From: Schizochytrium sp. CCTCC M209059
Taxonomy: Eukaryota; Sar; Bigyra; Thraustochytrida; Thraustochytriidae
Direction: 5' to 3'
NCBI GenBank assembly: GCA_000818945.1
Contig: KN805377.1
Span: forward strand, 495,017-559,016
DNA: 64,000 nt
The notes below the pieces were generated by a model. The model did not search any database. It was not told the origin of the DNA and saw only the letters and a list, made by a program, of their open reading frames with translations. Made by a program: the position numbers and the translations under genes. This document shows, piece by piece, positions 1-9,184 of this stretch; the first letter of the stretch is position 1, and every line of letters starts with the position of its first letter.

Positions 1-1884
1 CGCTGAAAGCGCGCCCTGTCCTCGTCAGTGATGAGCACCGAGCTCGCAAGGTCCTCGGTTTTACGAATGTGGTTCGCCTCCAAGACGGTAGCAAAGACCG
101 GGAACCCCTGCTGAGCATTCAAGTATCTGTTGGAGACCTCGTGTTTGTAAATGCCAGTGACTTCAATCTCCTCGCCAGGTCTCGCAGAGTCGACGAGGTC
201 TGCGTACAGGTTGACAGTCTTGTAGCGTGGCACTCGACCGGGAGGGACGGTTCCAGGAGACTCTTGCAGTAGAATGTGCTGGTAATTGTGGTAGACGGAG
301 GCCTCATCATCGAGCTCGAGAAGGGTCGGTTTTTCGTTCTCGCCCGGTTCGCACTCCTCGCAGGTCATGCGAGGCGGAGCGTCACCTGGCTGCAAGTGAA
401 TCGGACCAACACGACTATGGCACGTCGGGCAGCTGTAAAAGACCTTGCTGAGCATGGGTTTCACTTGGCTGCGGCGCGTTACAATTCCCGATACGCGCAC
501 AAGTGCGTTCAAGTGAATGGTCCGCAAGTCGCGCAAGGCATCGGCCAGTGGTAAGTCGACAACACGAACGTATACTTCCTCTTGAATTTCGCCGTAATTG
601 GGGAACTGCTCAAAGACAACTTTGTTTGCGACATCGTTGAGAAGAGGCAGCACGCCCGCAGGATGATCTGCGAGCCAAATGGCCAGCGTCGGCTTGGACT
701 TGCTCAGGTGCATGTATGAGATGAGAAGTGATTGAGTGTTGCGCATGCACATGTCGCTGATTCGTTCCTCGTACACGGGCCGCGAGTTGTCGCTCTCGAC
801 AAAGGTGCGAAGAAAGTCCTCAAAGCGACGCTTTACTTCGTTCTGCACAGCCTCGTTTTCCACAAATTCTGTCAGCGGCACGATAAAGTTTTGCAAGTCT
901 ACAGGCGCTGTGTCGGCGGGCTCCTCGTCGGCGTCTTCGGGATTTCCCTCTCCGTCAGCGGCAGCGTACTCATACGCCTCTCGGCGCGCCCGCGCGCGAC
1001 GGCGCTCAGCATCGTCCTCGTCTTCTTCAGAGTCTGAGTCATCCTGCAGCATCCCCGGCAAGCGGACCTGCCGGCCTTGTTCCTCGCGATCACGCTCGGC
1101 CAGCTCTTGCTCTGCACGCTTGCGCTGGGCAGCACTCATATTCCGGTACTCGTTGCCGTCGAGCATGGTCATATCATAATTATCAAGCTCTGCGATGGCG
1201 CGGTAGTCGCGCTCCGCGGTGTCCTCGAGGTCCTCGCCTTCGTCATCCTCTTCCTCGGCGGCTGCACGAGCAGCCATGGCGTCTGGATCGCCGTCTTCTT
1301 CGTCGTCGGAGTCGTCTTGGACAGCGGCGGCTGGCCGCCTCGAGCGTGGCGCCAGAGCGTCCTCGTCTTGCGTTCCGAACATGCGCTTCACTGCAGCGCC
1401 AGCATCGATGGCCGCGTTCAGGACCTCTTCGTCCAGATCGTTGGCCCTGTTGTTGCGATTTCGACGCCGCGCAGTCTGCCGCCGGTCCTCTTCATCATCG
1501 TCCTCTTCGTCGCTCTCTCCACCGCTCTCGCGGTGGCGGTTCTTGACGTTTTCATTCTCATTTTCCATTTCGTTGCCGCTGTCGTCGTCGCTGCTCTCGC
1601 TGTTTTTCCTCTGCCGTCTCAGCCTTTTGCGTGGTCTACGAGCATTTGCAGATCCCGGCGCCCTCAATTCGTTCTGCGATGCGTGTCCCAGTTGCGCGCG
1701 CACATCATGTCAATTTCGTCGTTAGTCCTTCTTCTCTCCGCGCCAGCGCAGTCAGTACCTTTATAGCTCAACCTACTGCGTCTTGGCCGCCGTCTTGTCC
1801 ATGGTCGCGGCGCGCGGCGCCCGTCTCCTCATCGGCGTCGTCGCTCTCGGCGCGCCGCCGTGTTACGCCCTCGCCCTGCGCCAT
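1..1884 (-). CDS. MCM2: MCM2, replicative helicase subunit (5' part, runs off window)
   Basis: DNA replication licensing factor, a subunit of the MCM2-7 helicase in the nucleus. About 593 residues are inside the window; the AAA+ core lies beyond the left edge. Seen: a very acidic, Arg-rich N-terminus; the MCM2 signature ERDYRAIAELDNYD; an A-domain; a zinc finger with CPTC and a later CEEC pair; then NYQHILLQESPGTVP and LYADLVDSARPGEEIEVTG, typical of the MCM2 OB fold. The frame is open to base 1. An in-frame stop upstream of the acidic part is removed by a 103-nt intron (1674-1776): donor GTAGGTTGAG, branch-like CTAAC at 1721-1725, acceptor CGCAG. Exon 1 is then 1777-1884, phase 0, starting ATGGCG at 1884. 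Identity is secure; the intron is inferred from phase and signals. Confidence 0.95.
1674..1776 (-). other. MCM2 intron 1
   Basis: Minus-strand GTAGGTTGAG to CATCGCAG, 103 nt, with CTAAC about 50 nt before the acceptor. Removing it joins two acidic stretches in the same frame and eliminates in-frame TGA and TAA codons. Confidence 0.75.
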
Positions 1885-2358
1885 GCTCGCGCGCCCGAGA
1901 GGCTTGGTGGTGGTGCTGCTGCTGCAAGTGCTGGCGCTACTGCTGCTGGCGCTGCTGCTGCTGCTGCGCGCGGTGTCCGCGGCCGTCGCTCAAGACGCGC
2001 GCGGTCTCCGCTCTGCTCGGCTCTGCTCGTCTGCGCGAGCTTCGAGTTCGACCTCGAAGCAGCTTTGGTCGTTAGGTTGCCGCGCTTCTTCAAAGGCGAA
2101 GCGACCGGTGACGGTTAGGTTGAAGTTCACGTTGACTAGGCCTAGGCCCAGGCCACAGCTGGTAAGGACGCAGGGCAAGGGGCTTGAGCATACCGCAGCT
2201 GACCTCCTTCCTGCCTGAGAGCGTGCTTGCTTGCTTGCTTGCTTTCATGATGGGCGAAAGGCTTGCGTGTATGGACTCGATGTCGGAAAGGAAATTGGAC
2301 ATATTCGGATAGGTTGTTATTCAATTCACTTGTCATAGATGAGAAGGGATCTCACGTG
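1885..2358. promoter_or_regulatory. Spacer between ankyrin gene 3' end and MCM2 start
   Basis: Contains the MCM2 upstream region, with a GCT/GCA-rich stretch at about 1915-1985, and the 3' flank of the ankyrin gene. A TTGC tetranucleotide run lies at about 2223-2245. No supported gene. Confidence 0.5.
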
Positions 2359-4212
2359 TCAGTCCATGAGAGGGCCCGTGACGAGGCCGGTCAACAGGTT
2401 TTCTGCGACCCGGAAGGCGTGGCCATGCGACCATACCGAGGAGGTGACATCGTGGCCAAAGGCCATGGCGAGCACACGTAATAAAGAGTCCTTGGACAAG
2501 ATACTCCACGGATGGGAGTTGCGACGCGTAGCAGAAATGATACCCAAACAACGTCTGCAGGCCTGTACGGTGTTGGAAAGGAGAAGCTCGTACGCGGCAG
2601 CAATACGGGGATCAATGAGAACAGCATCTGGCCGGAGCGAGATCTGGACACGCTTGCTGCGCAAAATTGCGGCAAAAACAGCATCGCTGCGTGCGCTGCG
2701 AAGAGCTCGATTGTCCAAGTGTGAAGCGTCAACAAGAGGATGAAAGAGGATGAGATTGATAATCTCGAGATTGCCTCTGGCGCTCGCCAAGTAAATGGCA
2801 TTCTGATGCTGAGCCGATGGGTCAGCGCCTGCTCTTAGCAACATTTTGACGATCTCCGTTCTCTGGAAGCTCACGGCCGAGCGCAATGGCATGTCTGCCG
2901 AAGCGTGCAATCTCACTTTGTCACCAAGGCGCGGGTGATGAAGAAGCAAACAAACGAGCCACGTCCGCCCGTTTTCGCATGCATACCGAAACATGCGGTC
3001 AAGAATATCGCCGCTGCAGTGTTCGTGGGGGTTGACTCGCTCATCGTTGAGCAAAAGGATCACAGTCTCAACGTGATCATACGCGTAAGCTTCGCACAAC
3101 GCGCGGTATCTGTGACTCGTTGGATCGGCGCGTCCGTCGGCAAGGAGCAAGCGCACGCACTCTGTCTCGCCCCGTGCAGCGGCTTCTTCGAGGAGGTCTG
3201 ATGATGGCCTCACGCGTGGATCTTGCAATAGGCCCTGGACGATTTGAGGGTGCCCACCCTTGATTGCAAGGCGGAGCGGAAGGCTGTCTTCCACCGCCGG
3301 GTCGCATGTTTCGCACCCGAGGAGTAATTTGCATATAGACCAATGTCCATTGTAGGCCGCGAGCCGAATGGCGTAATTGTTTTGTGAAGCCGGATCAACG
3401 GTGTTTAAAAGTAACGCCGGATGGGAAGTTGAGGGCCGTTGCCACGCGAGTAGCGCCTGGCAGATGGCGAGATGGCCGTGCGCGGCAGCGGTACGAAAGG
3501 CATCATCGTTGAGCACCGTGGGGTCAACGTCTGGATGTTCGAGCAAAAGACACACAAGCTCGAGATTTCCTTTTTGGCAAGCGACACGAATGCAATACTG
3601 GTTCGAAGCGGTGATGTCAACGCGGCCGTCGTCGAGCAAAATGCGGACAATTTCAATGCGGCCCATGCGACACGCCTTTCGCAGCGCTAGCGAGTGAGCA
3701 TTACGCGGGTCTAGCCAGCTCACTTGATTTATGGAGGACAGAGAGCTATGTAGGGCCTGAAGCAGCTTGTTATGGCCTCTTGCTGCTGTTGCTGCTGTTG
3801 CTGCTGTTGCTGCTGCACCGCCGCCGCTGCTGCAGCTACCGTCCGAAGACAATCTCCTTGGGTCTACCTCACTTTCGGCCGGCTCCTCGGCGCTGTGCGA
3901 CTTTTCTGCAGAGTGGCCTCGAGTCATGGCAGTGGCGTGTAGAGCTGGATCGAGGATATAATCTTCTCCCTCGTTTACTTCGTGGTGTCTGGACGCCGCG
4001 AGCAGGGCCTGCACGGTCTCGACGTTGCCGCGCGAGCACGCCGCGACGAGCCCCTCAAAGGCACTCGGTCCCGAGAGCGACTTGCGATCACCGCATCCTG
4101 GCTTGCGCGCCGCGAGGAGCTCCCGCGCGCGCTCGGCGTCGTCACTCCGGCACGCTTCCGCGTAAGCCGCCTCCGCCAGCGCTGGCGCCAGCACGCTCTC
4201 GCTGGCGCCCAT
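2359..4212 (-). CDS. Ankyrin-repeat protein
   Basis: Single open frame, 617 residues, starting ATGGGC. Residues about 50-500 are successive ankyrin-type helices of the form AIRLAAYNGHWSICKLLLGC, with variable spacing; VRIACQKGNLELVCLLLEHPDVDP is the same fold. An Ala/Thr-rich low-complexity insert is encoded by the GCT/GTT repeats near 3775-3825. The extreme N-terminus, MGASES, fits the N-myristoylation pattern MGxxxS/T, so membrane tethering is possible (inference). This kind of long, degenerate ankyrin protein is often multi-copy in protists; the partner and function cannot be read from the sequence. The upstream neighbour (LtrA gene) is divergent with about 300 bp between starts. Confidence 0.85.
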   Translation of the reverse strand: MGASESVLAPALAEAAYAEACRSDDAERARELLAARKPGCGDRKSLSGPSAFEGLVAACSRGNVETVQALLAASRHHEVNEGEDYILDPALHATAMTRGHSAEKSHSAEEPAESEVDPRRLSSDGSCSSGGGAAATAATAATAARGHNKLLQALHSSLSSINQVSWLDPRNAHSLALRKACRMGRIEIVRILLDDGRVDITASNQYCIRVACQKGNLELVCLLLEHPDVDPTVLNDDAFRTAAAHGHLAICQALLAWQRPSTSHPALLLNTVDPASQNNYAIRLAAYNGHWSICKLLLGCETCDPAVEDSLPLRLAIKGGHPQIVQGLLQDPRVRPSSDLLEEAAARGETECVRLLLADGRADPTSHRYRALCEAYAYDHVETVILLLNDERVNPHEHCSGDILDRMFRYACENGRTWLVCLLLHHPRLGDKVRLHASADMPLRSAVSFQRTEIVKMLLRAGADPSAQHQNAIYLASARGNLEIINLILFHPLVDASHLDNRALRSARSDAVFAAILRSKRVQISLRPDAVLIDPRIAAAYELLLSNTVQACRRCLGIISATRRNSHPWSILSKDSLLRVLAMAFGHDVTSSVWSHGHAFRVAENLLTGLVTGPLMD

Positions 4213-4257
4213 CGCGCGCGCGACGCTGCAGCTGGAGCTGGCTCCCTGAAATAGCGA

Positions 4258-4277
4258 TTTGTTTGTTTGTTTGTTTG
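4258..4277. repeat. (TTTG)5 microsatellite
   Basis: Five perfect TTTG units about 45 bp upstream of the ankyrin gene start, in the divergent promoter region. Confidence 0.95.
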
Positions 4278-4339
4278 CGAGTCCTCGTACTATCTAGTAA
4301 CTTTGCCATCACATCGCATCACATCACAGGCTGACGAAT

Positions 4340-4385
4340 ATTGCGTTGCGTTGCGGTAAATTGCGTTGCGATAAATTGCGTTGCG
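4340..4385. repeat. TTGCG pentamer cluster
   Basis: Seven TTGCG units in three groups separated by GTAAA/ATAAA, lying 125-170 bp upstream of the first LtrA gene. Probably promoter or 5'UTR sequence. Confidence 0.85.
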
Positions 4386-4510
4386 CAGATCATCGTCCTT
4401 TGAGGAGCCGAGAGAGGCAGAGGTTTCCGCGACGGGTGTCACCGTCAGTCAGATTTTGCAGCAGAAACGCAAGGCGAGGCGACGCTGGCGAGGCTACCGC
4501 GGCTTAGAAG

Positions 4511-5920
4511 ATGGCAGAGATGCGCAGACTGTGGGCCAGACCCGTCGTGGCGGCAGAGTGGGACGAGGAGTACGAGGAAAGGTCCGCGCAATGGTGGGAA
4601 CTCTTTGTTGACCTCGTGTACGTCGCGGCTGTGACCAACGTCGCGAACGGTCTCAAGGACGCCCTCGAAGCAGGGCCGCGCGGACACGGGGCGACAGGCT
4701 TCGAGGCTGCTGTCGACTTTGCCTCGCAATTCACACTCTTCTTCACAGGGTGGCTCGACTACACTGTTTTCGAGACGCGCTTCATTGACACATCGCTCAC
4801 GCACTCTGTCTTCCTCTTTTTCTACCTTTTGGCAACCTCCAAAATGGTTGCTAACGCAGGATCGCTGGCATCCACGCAAGAATTTGTGAGCGCCGCAATC
4901 TTTCAGCGCATGGCTCTCATGTGTCTGTCCTTGTCAGTGTACGTCCTTCTTCCTCGCGGCAGGCGTCAGGCGATGGTTGACATGCTACATCTTGTGCCAA
5001 GTGTAATTGTGCTTGGACTTTGCATTCTTTGCGGCGCTTCGCAAACCGTCTTGCGCGTTTTCGTGGCGCTTCTGGCGCTTTTTGAGCTTAGTTTCCCGCT
5101 CGAGGCCCACATCTTCAATTTACTCTCGCGCAAAGGCGTGCCCATCAACATTGACCAATTTCAGGATCGTCTCGGATGTTTTGTCATGCTCGTGCTCGGA
5201 GAAAGCGTCGTTTCGTCGGTCATCACGGAGCATCAGATTGAGAAAAAGCCGCCAGGCTTTGACACGGGAATGGCTCTCTCCTTGGCCATGACCTTCTCCA
5301 TCGCCCTTGTATATTATGCAATCGTGCCGCCGCGCTTGCTCAACGCGCTGCGCCGTTCTGCTTACGCTGGAATTGGTCTTGTTTTTGCACACTGGGCTTT
5401 GGGCTTGGCGCTTTTGGGCATGGGCGTCGGCGTCAAGCTCATCATGGCGGTTCTCTGCAATCCGGCCGAGAGCGCGCTTGCACCGCGTGCACATTGGTTG
5501 CTCTTCGTCTCACTAGGCGTGGCTATGGGGGCCATGATGGTCATGCGCATGCTTCATTACTGGGGCCGACACCCTGCGCCCTCGGACCCTCTGCACATTC
5601 GTCGCGCAAAATATGTGTGGTGGTCCGGTCTCGCCCTCTCCATGCCTTTGCCCTGGATCGTTGCGGCTGTGACGCTTGGCCAGCACCCGGAAGGCGTCGG
5701 GGCGCTCGCGGCTTTGGGCCAAGCTGTCGCTTGCATCCTTGGCTTCGTTCTCTTTGAGACCTGCATTGTGCATTGGCTCAGAGCTCAGGGCTTTGGCATA
5801 CTCAATGCAACGCCGCCACAAGAATTTTCGGGCTCTCACGCCGCGGACGCTGCGATCATGACACGCGTCCCAAGATCTCTCGAGAGCACGCCGTTGCTCG
5901 ACTCCTTGTCATCTGTATAA
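4511..5920 (+). CDS. LtrA-family multipass membrane protein, copy 1
   Basis: 469 residues, single frame, ATGGCA start. The N-terminal motif QWWELFVDLVYVAAVTN matches the low-temperature-requirement A (LtrA) family signature (ELFxDLxxVxA). About ten hydrophobic segments follow, with LGESVVSSVI and VPPRLLNALRRS in the loops, as in the neighbouring paralogue. LtrA proteins are multipass membrane proteins of unknown transport or signalling role; the name comes from a Listeria cold-sensitive mutant. The next gene encodes a close paralogue in the same orientation, so this is a tandem duplication. No intron is needed. Family assignment is strong; function is unknown. Confidence 0.88.
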   Translation: MAEMRRLWARPVVAAEWDEEYEERSAQWWELFVDLVYVAAVTNVANGLKDALEAGPRGHGATGFEAAVDFASQFTLFFTGWLDYTVFETRFIDTSLTHSVFLFFYLLATSKMVANAGSLASTQEFVSAAIFQRMALMCLSLSVYVLLPRGRRQAMVDMLHLVPSVIVLGLCILCGASQTVLRVFVALLALFELSFPLEAHIFNLLSRKGVPINIDQFQDRLGCFVMLVLGESVVSSVITEHQIEKKPPGFDTGMALSLAMTFSIALVYYAIVPPRLLNALRRSAYAGIGLVFAHWALGLALLGMGVGVKLIMAVLCNPAESALAPRAHWLLFVSLGVAMGAMMVMRMLHYWGRHPAPSDPLHIRRAKYVWWSGLALSMPLPWIVAAVTLGQHPEGVGALAALGQAVACILGFVLFETCIVHWLRAQGFGILNATPPQEFSGSHAADAAIMTRVPRSLESTPLLDSLSSV

Positions 5921-6941
5921 TGATGATGTGAGTGAGTAGTAACGTCATAGCGCTCGTCTTCACCACGACTGACATCTGCATCTACAGCTGCTGCCGGCAC
6001 AACACTTCCGACCGGAGCGTCGTAGCGTTGTCGGTACGATCTTGTCGTCGTGTCTGACGCGACGAGTCTCGTTCCTCATCGGCCACCGTGCCGCAGGCAT
6101 GCGCATGATTCTCGGCCACACCACCGTCAACGACGAGCACCGCAGGATGCATTCTCCTTTCATTCCGCAGTCACCGGCCACTGCAACAATCCATCCAGCC
6201 TACCACCCAAGCAATCAACCAACCAACCAACCAACCAACCAACCAACCAACCAACCATCCGACCAAACAATCACTCAATAAACCACTGCTGCTGCCAGGA
6301 AGCGTCGCGAGCTTCAACAGTCCAGCTTCAAGCTTCCAGCACCGGGCACACTCGTCTCGTCTGGATCTCGCAAGAGCTTCACGACCCGGTCTGTGTGCGC
6401 CGAGATTGACGATGAGAAAGGGCGCGGCCTTCATCGCCCGCCGAAACGATCCGGGCGTACGCCGTACATCAATCTGCTCTGCTGCTGCTGCAAATGCAAT
6501 TGCAAACGCGAGTGCGAGAACAAGTGCAGTGGCCGCGTGAGTTTTCTTGCCTCGCAGTCGTCTCGCAGGTGCCGTCACAGCGTCGTGAGCTGCCAGCCCA
6601 GGCGCCACGGGGCCGCCCAGGAGCCCCCGGAGAGCCTCAGTTCGTGTGGCCGTCGCGCGAGCGGCCCTTTCTCTTGCTTGCTCGCTGGCTTTGCAGTATA
6701 CCTTGCTCGGTCGCCCGCGCCCGTCCTTTCGCCCGCTCGCAGCTCCGCTTGGCCTCACCGGGCTGACGGACAGCCAGACAGACGCGAGCCCGCGCGCCGT
6801 GCCGCGCGCGCTCCAGCCAAACGCAAATCGGCGAGCAGTGGAGGTCTGGCACGTGCGGAATCGTTCGTCCCAGCCCGTACGAAGCCGCCCGCCCTCGCGA
6901 GGGGCACCAAGCAGGGAAGGGGCGTGAAGAGCTGGAAGAGC
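5921..6941. other. Spacer between LtrA paralogues
   Basis: No supported gene. It holds the copy-1 3' flank, an AACC microsatellite, and GC-rich sequence before copy 2. A reading frame in phase with copy 2 stays open back to about 6393, but this extension is Cys/Arg/Ala-rich, lacks a counterpart in copy 1, and is treated as 5'UTR. Long antisense frames over copy 2 are codon-bias shadows. Confidence 0.6.
6217..6256. repeat. (AACC)10 microsatellite
   Basis: Ten AACC units between the LtrA copies, followed by degenerate ATCC/AAAC units. Confidence 0.95.
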
Positions 6942-8333
6942 ATGGTGGACGTGTGGCGCGTCTGGAGCAAGCCCCGGATTGCGGCAGAGTGGGGCGAGGA
7001 GTATGAGGGCCGAGCGGAGGAGTGGTGGGAGACCTTTTTGGACCTCGTCTTTGTGAGCGCCTTCACGAACGGGGCCGATGGGTTTAAGAAAAGCCTTCAA
7101 AAGGACCCGAGTTATGACCTCGCACAGAGCGTGGTTGACTTTGGAACGCAGTTCACGCTGTTCTACACTGCATGGCTGCAGTACACCTTGTTCACGGCGA
7201 GATTCATCGATACCTCGCTCGTGCACTCGGTGCTTATGTTCACGCACCTGATCGGCACCTCTGGAATGGTGGTCAACACAGGTTCGAGCGACTTGCGCTG
7301 GGGCTTTGCAATTGGTTCCATCATCCAACGCATGAGTCTCGTATGCATGCTGGTCATCGTGTACTGCTTGGTGCCGCGGGCGCGTCGACAGGCGCAAGTT
7401 GACATTGTGCAGACATTGCCCTCGGTTATTCTCCTCGCCTGCGGCATTGCCGTGGGAGCATCGGATGGACTTTTGCAAGGTCTCTTGGCTGGCACCGCAG
7501 GATATGAGCTCCTTTTCCCGTACATACAGACATGGGCGCACTTTTTGGCCGACAAGGGTCTCCCAGTGAACATTGATCATCTGCAGAACCGCCTCGCAAG
7601 CCTCATCATGCTTGTGCTCGGCGAAAGTGTCCTTTCGGCGGTGACCTCGCACCACAATGTTGAGGACAAGAGTACGCTATATTATGCGGCCATGACGCTA
7701 TCAATTGCGGTGAATTTTGGCAATGCTCTCGTATACTTTGCGATTGTCCCGCCGCGCAAGTTCAACGCGCTGCGCAGGTCCCCCTTTGCCGGCGTAGGAT
7801 ATATGACGACCCATTGGGCCCTTGGTCTGGCGTTCTTGACGCTCAGCGTTGCCGTAAAGCTCTCCACAGACGTGATCACGGACGGAGAGCGGACTACACT
7901 TAGCCCGGGCCATTTTTTGCTGTTTATGAGCTCACTTGGTGCCTGCATGGCTGGAACTTTTGTGCTGCGTCTTTTGCATTGGTGGCGTCGCCAGCCCGCG
8001 CCGGGTGACTCGGCCGAGGTGCGTCGCGTCAAATACATTTGGTGGGCTGGCCACGCCGCTGCCGCTATGCTTCCCCCAGTTGTTGCTGGGCTCACGCTTT
8101 GTGTGCAACCCGCGGGTATTAATCCCTTTGTTGCGCTCTGGGAAGCCTTGGCCTGTACCTTGGGCTATGCGGTCTTTGAGTCTTCGCTCATGCACTATCT
8201 TGAACATTTGGGTCATCATTCGACGTTACAAAACATGCCTTCCTCGGAAGAACCACTTCTTTCGGCACCTCTTCCTGCTGGCGTGAGTCCATCGCGGTAC
8301 AACTCCTCGCATGAAGCACAAACTGCAGGCTAA
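6942..8333 (+). CDS. LtrA-family multipass membrane protein, copy 2
   Basis: 463 residues from the ATGGTG at 6942. That start is chosen because MVDVWRVWSKPRIAAEWGEE aligns residue for residue with the start of copy 1, and because the ATGG context is preferred here. Signature: EEWWETFLDLVFVSAFTN, then about ten membrane spans, LGESVLSAVTSHH, and VPPRKFNALRRSPF. The C-terminal region (LFESSLMH-type tail with acidic EEPLL) differs from copy 1, showing the pair is diverged rather than a recent duplicate. Role unknown; membrane location is predicted from hydropathy. Confidence 0.88.
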   Translation: MVDVWRVWSKPRIAAEWGEEYEGRAEEWWETFLDLVFVSAFTNGADGFKKSLQKDPSYDLAQSVVDFGTQFTLFYTAWLQYTLFTARFIDTSLVHSVLMFTHLIGTSGMVVNTGSSDLRWGFAIGSIIQRMSLVCMLVIVYCLVPRARRQAQVDIVQTLPSVILLACGIAVGASDGLLQGLLAGTAGYELLFPYIQTWAHFLADKGLPVNIDHLQNRLASLIMLVLGESVLSAVTSHHNVEDKSTLYYAAMTLSIAVNFGNALVYFAIVPPRKFNALRRSPFAGVGYMTTHWALGLAFLTLSVAVKLSTDVITDGERTTLSPGHFLLFMSSLGACMAGTFVLRLLHWWRRQPAPGDSAEVRRVKYIWWAGHAAAAMLPPVVAGLTLCVQPAGINPFVALWEALACTLGYAVFESSLMHYLEHLGHHSTLQNMPSSEEPLLSAPLPAGVSPSRYNSSHEAQTAG

Positions 8334-8522
8334 TGCACTAGATTTTTTTTTGTACGAGTGGAAACGCTTTGGTATGTACAATGCGTTATCATCATCTTGT
8401 CGACCACCACGGCACTGTCGGGCCCTCGCTCTATCGTTGTTTATGTAATGTTGTTGTAAGCAATGGCATAAGAGCAAATTCAGCAAACGCGGTCTAAGTT
8501 GCTTCAGCTGCAGGCAACTCGC

Positions 8523-8579
8523 TACCGGGTGTAATTTCTTCGGAACCAGGTTCCGGGTATTTTATAGTTACACCCGGTA
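8523..8579. repeat. Nested inverted repeats
   Basis: Outer arms TACCGGGTGTAA (8523-8534) and TTACACCCGGTA (8568-8579) are perfect 12-bp complements. Inside them, CGGAACC-A-GGTTCCG (8541-8555) forms a second perfect hairpin. Confidence 0.9.
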
Positions 8580-8781
8580 ACGTCACAAGGCATACGGGCA
8601 TCGGCGAACTCAAGGAGAAGAAGATATAATTCATATTGTAGTGTATACAAGTACAAGGTTAATGAGCTGCATGCCGTTCTCTCGATTCCAAAGCTCCACT
8701 CCTCGCATATAAAAGCATCGTACAGTGTACGCTGGAGCTCAAATTCACCGACAGGCACTAGGAATATCCCGATGACAGAAA

Positions 8782-8809
8782 TCTATTGTGGACGAAGGTC
8801 CACAATAGA
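8782..8809. repeat. Perfect 12-bp-stem hairpin
   Basis: TCTATTGTGGAC, loop GAAG, then GTCCACAATAGA: a 12-bp perfect stem with a 4-nt loop. No U-tract follows, so it is not a standard terminator. Confidence 0.9.
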
Positions 8810-9184
8810 CACCTATATGACGATTTCCTAATTAATCGGCCCTCACGGCCCGGTGGTGCAGAGATACAAGAATATCGTATTGTTGACTAAGGATGACAAT
8901 AAGTATAGGAAATAAGCAGTGTTTTTGAACTATCAGTTGAAAATTCGGTTACAAGCGTTACAACTTTCGTTTCAATGGGCCGAGTCGTGTTTGCTCGCTT
9001 CATGTAGGCGATGATTGTGCGGATCTAGCAGGTCTACAGAGCAAGTTTGGAGCTCAAAATTTCTATGTAGATCATTTTGAGTTAAAATACAAGTTGCTAT
9101 GTTCGAAACGCGAGAAAATCCTATCGATCTCTCTGCCATGGCACTTCGTAAACTGTACTCATACTCAACGTGCTGGTTGCAAGC

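Larger units (their letters stand above)
8334..9184. other. Hairpin-rich, AT-richer spacer 3' of the transposase ORF
   Basis: No gene recognised. Base composition is clearly lower in GC than the flanking genes. It contains nested inverted repeats at 8523-8579 and a perfect hairpin at 8782-8809, listed separately. It may contain one end of the piggyBac-like element, but no TTAA-flanked terminal repeat pair could be matched. Confidence 0.5.

Noticed and set aside
6171..7655. 494-codon minus frame opposite LtrA copy 2
   Set aside because: Entirely antisense to a well-supported gene; His/Arg-rich translation with no family signal; a typical codon-bias shadow.
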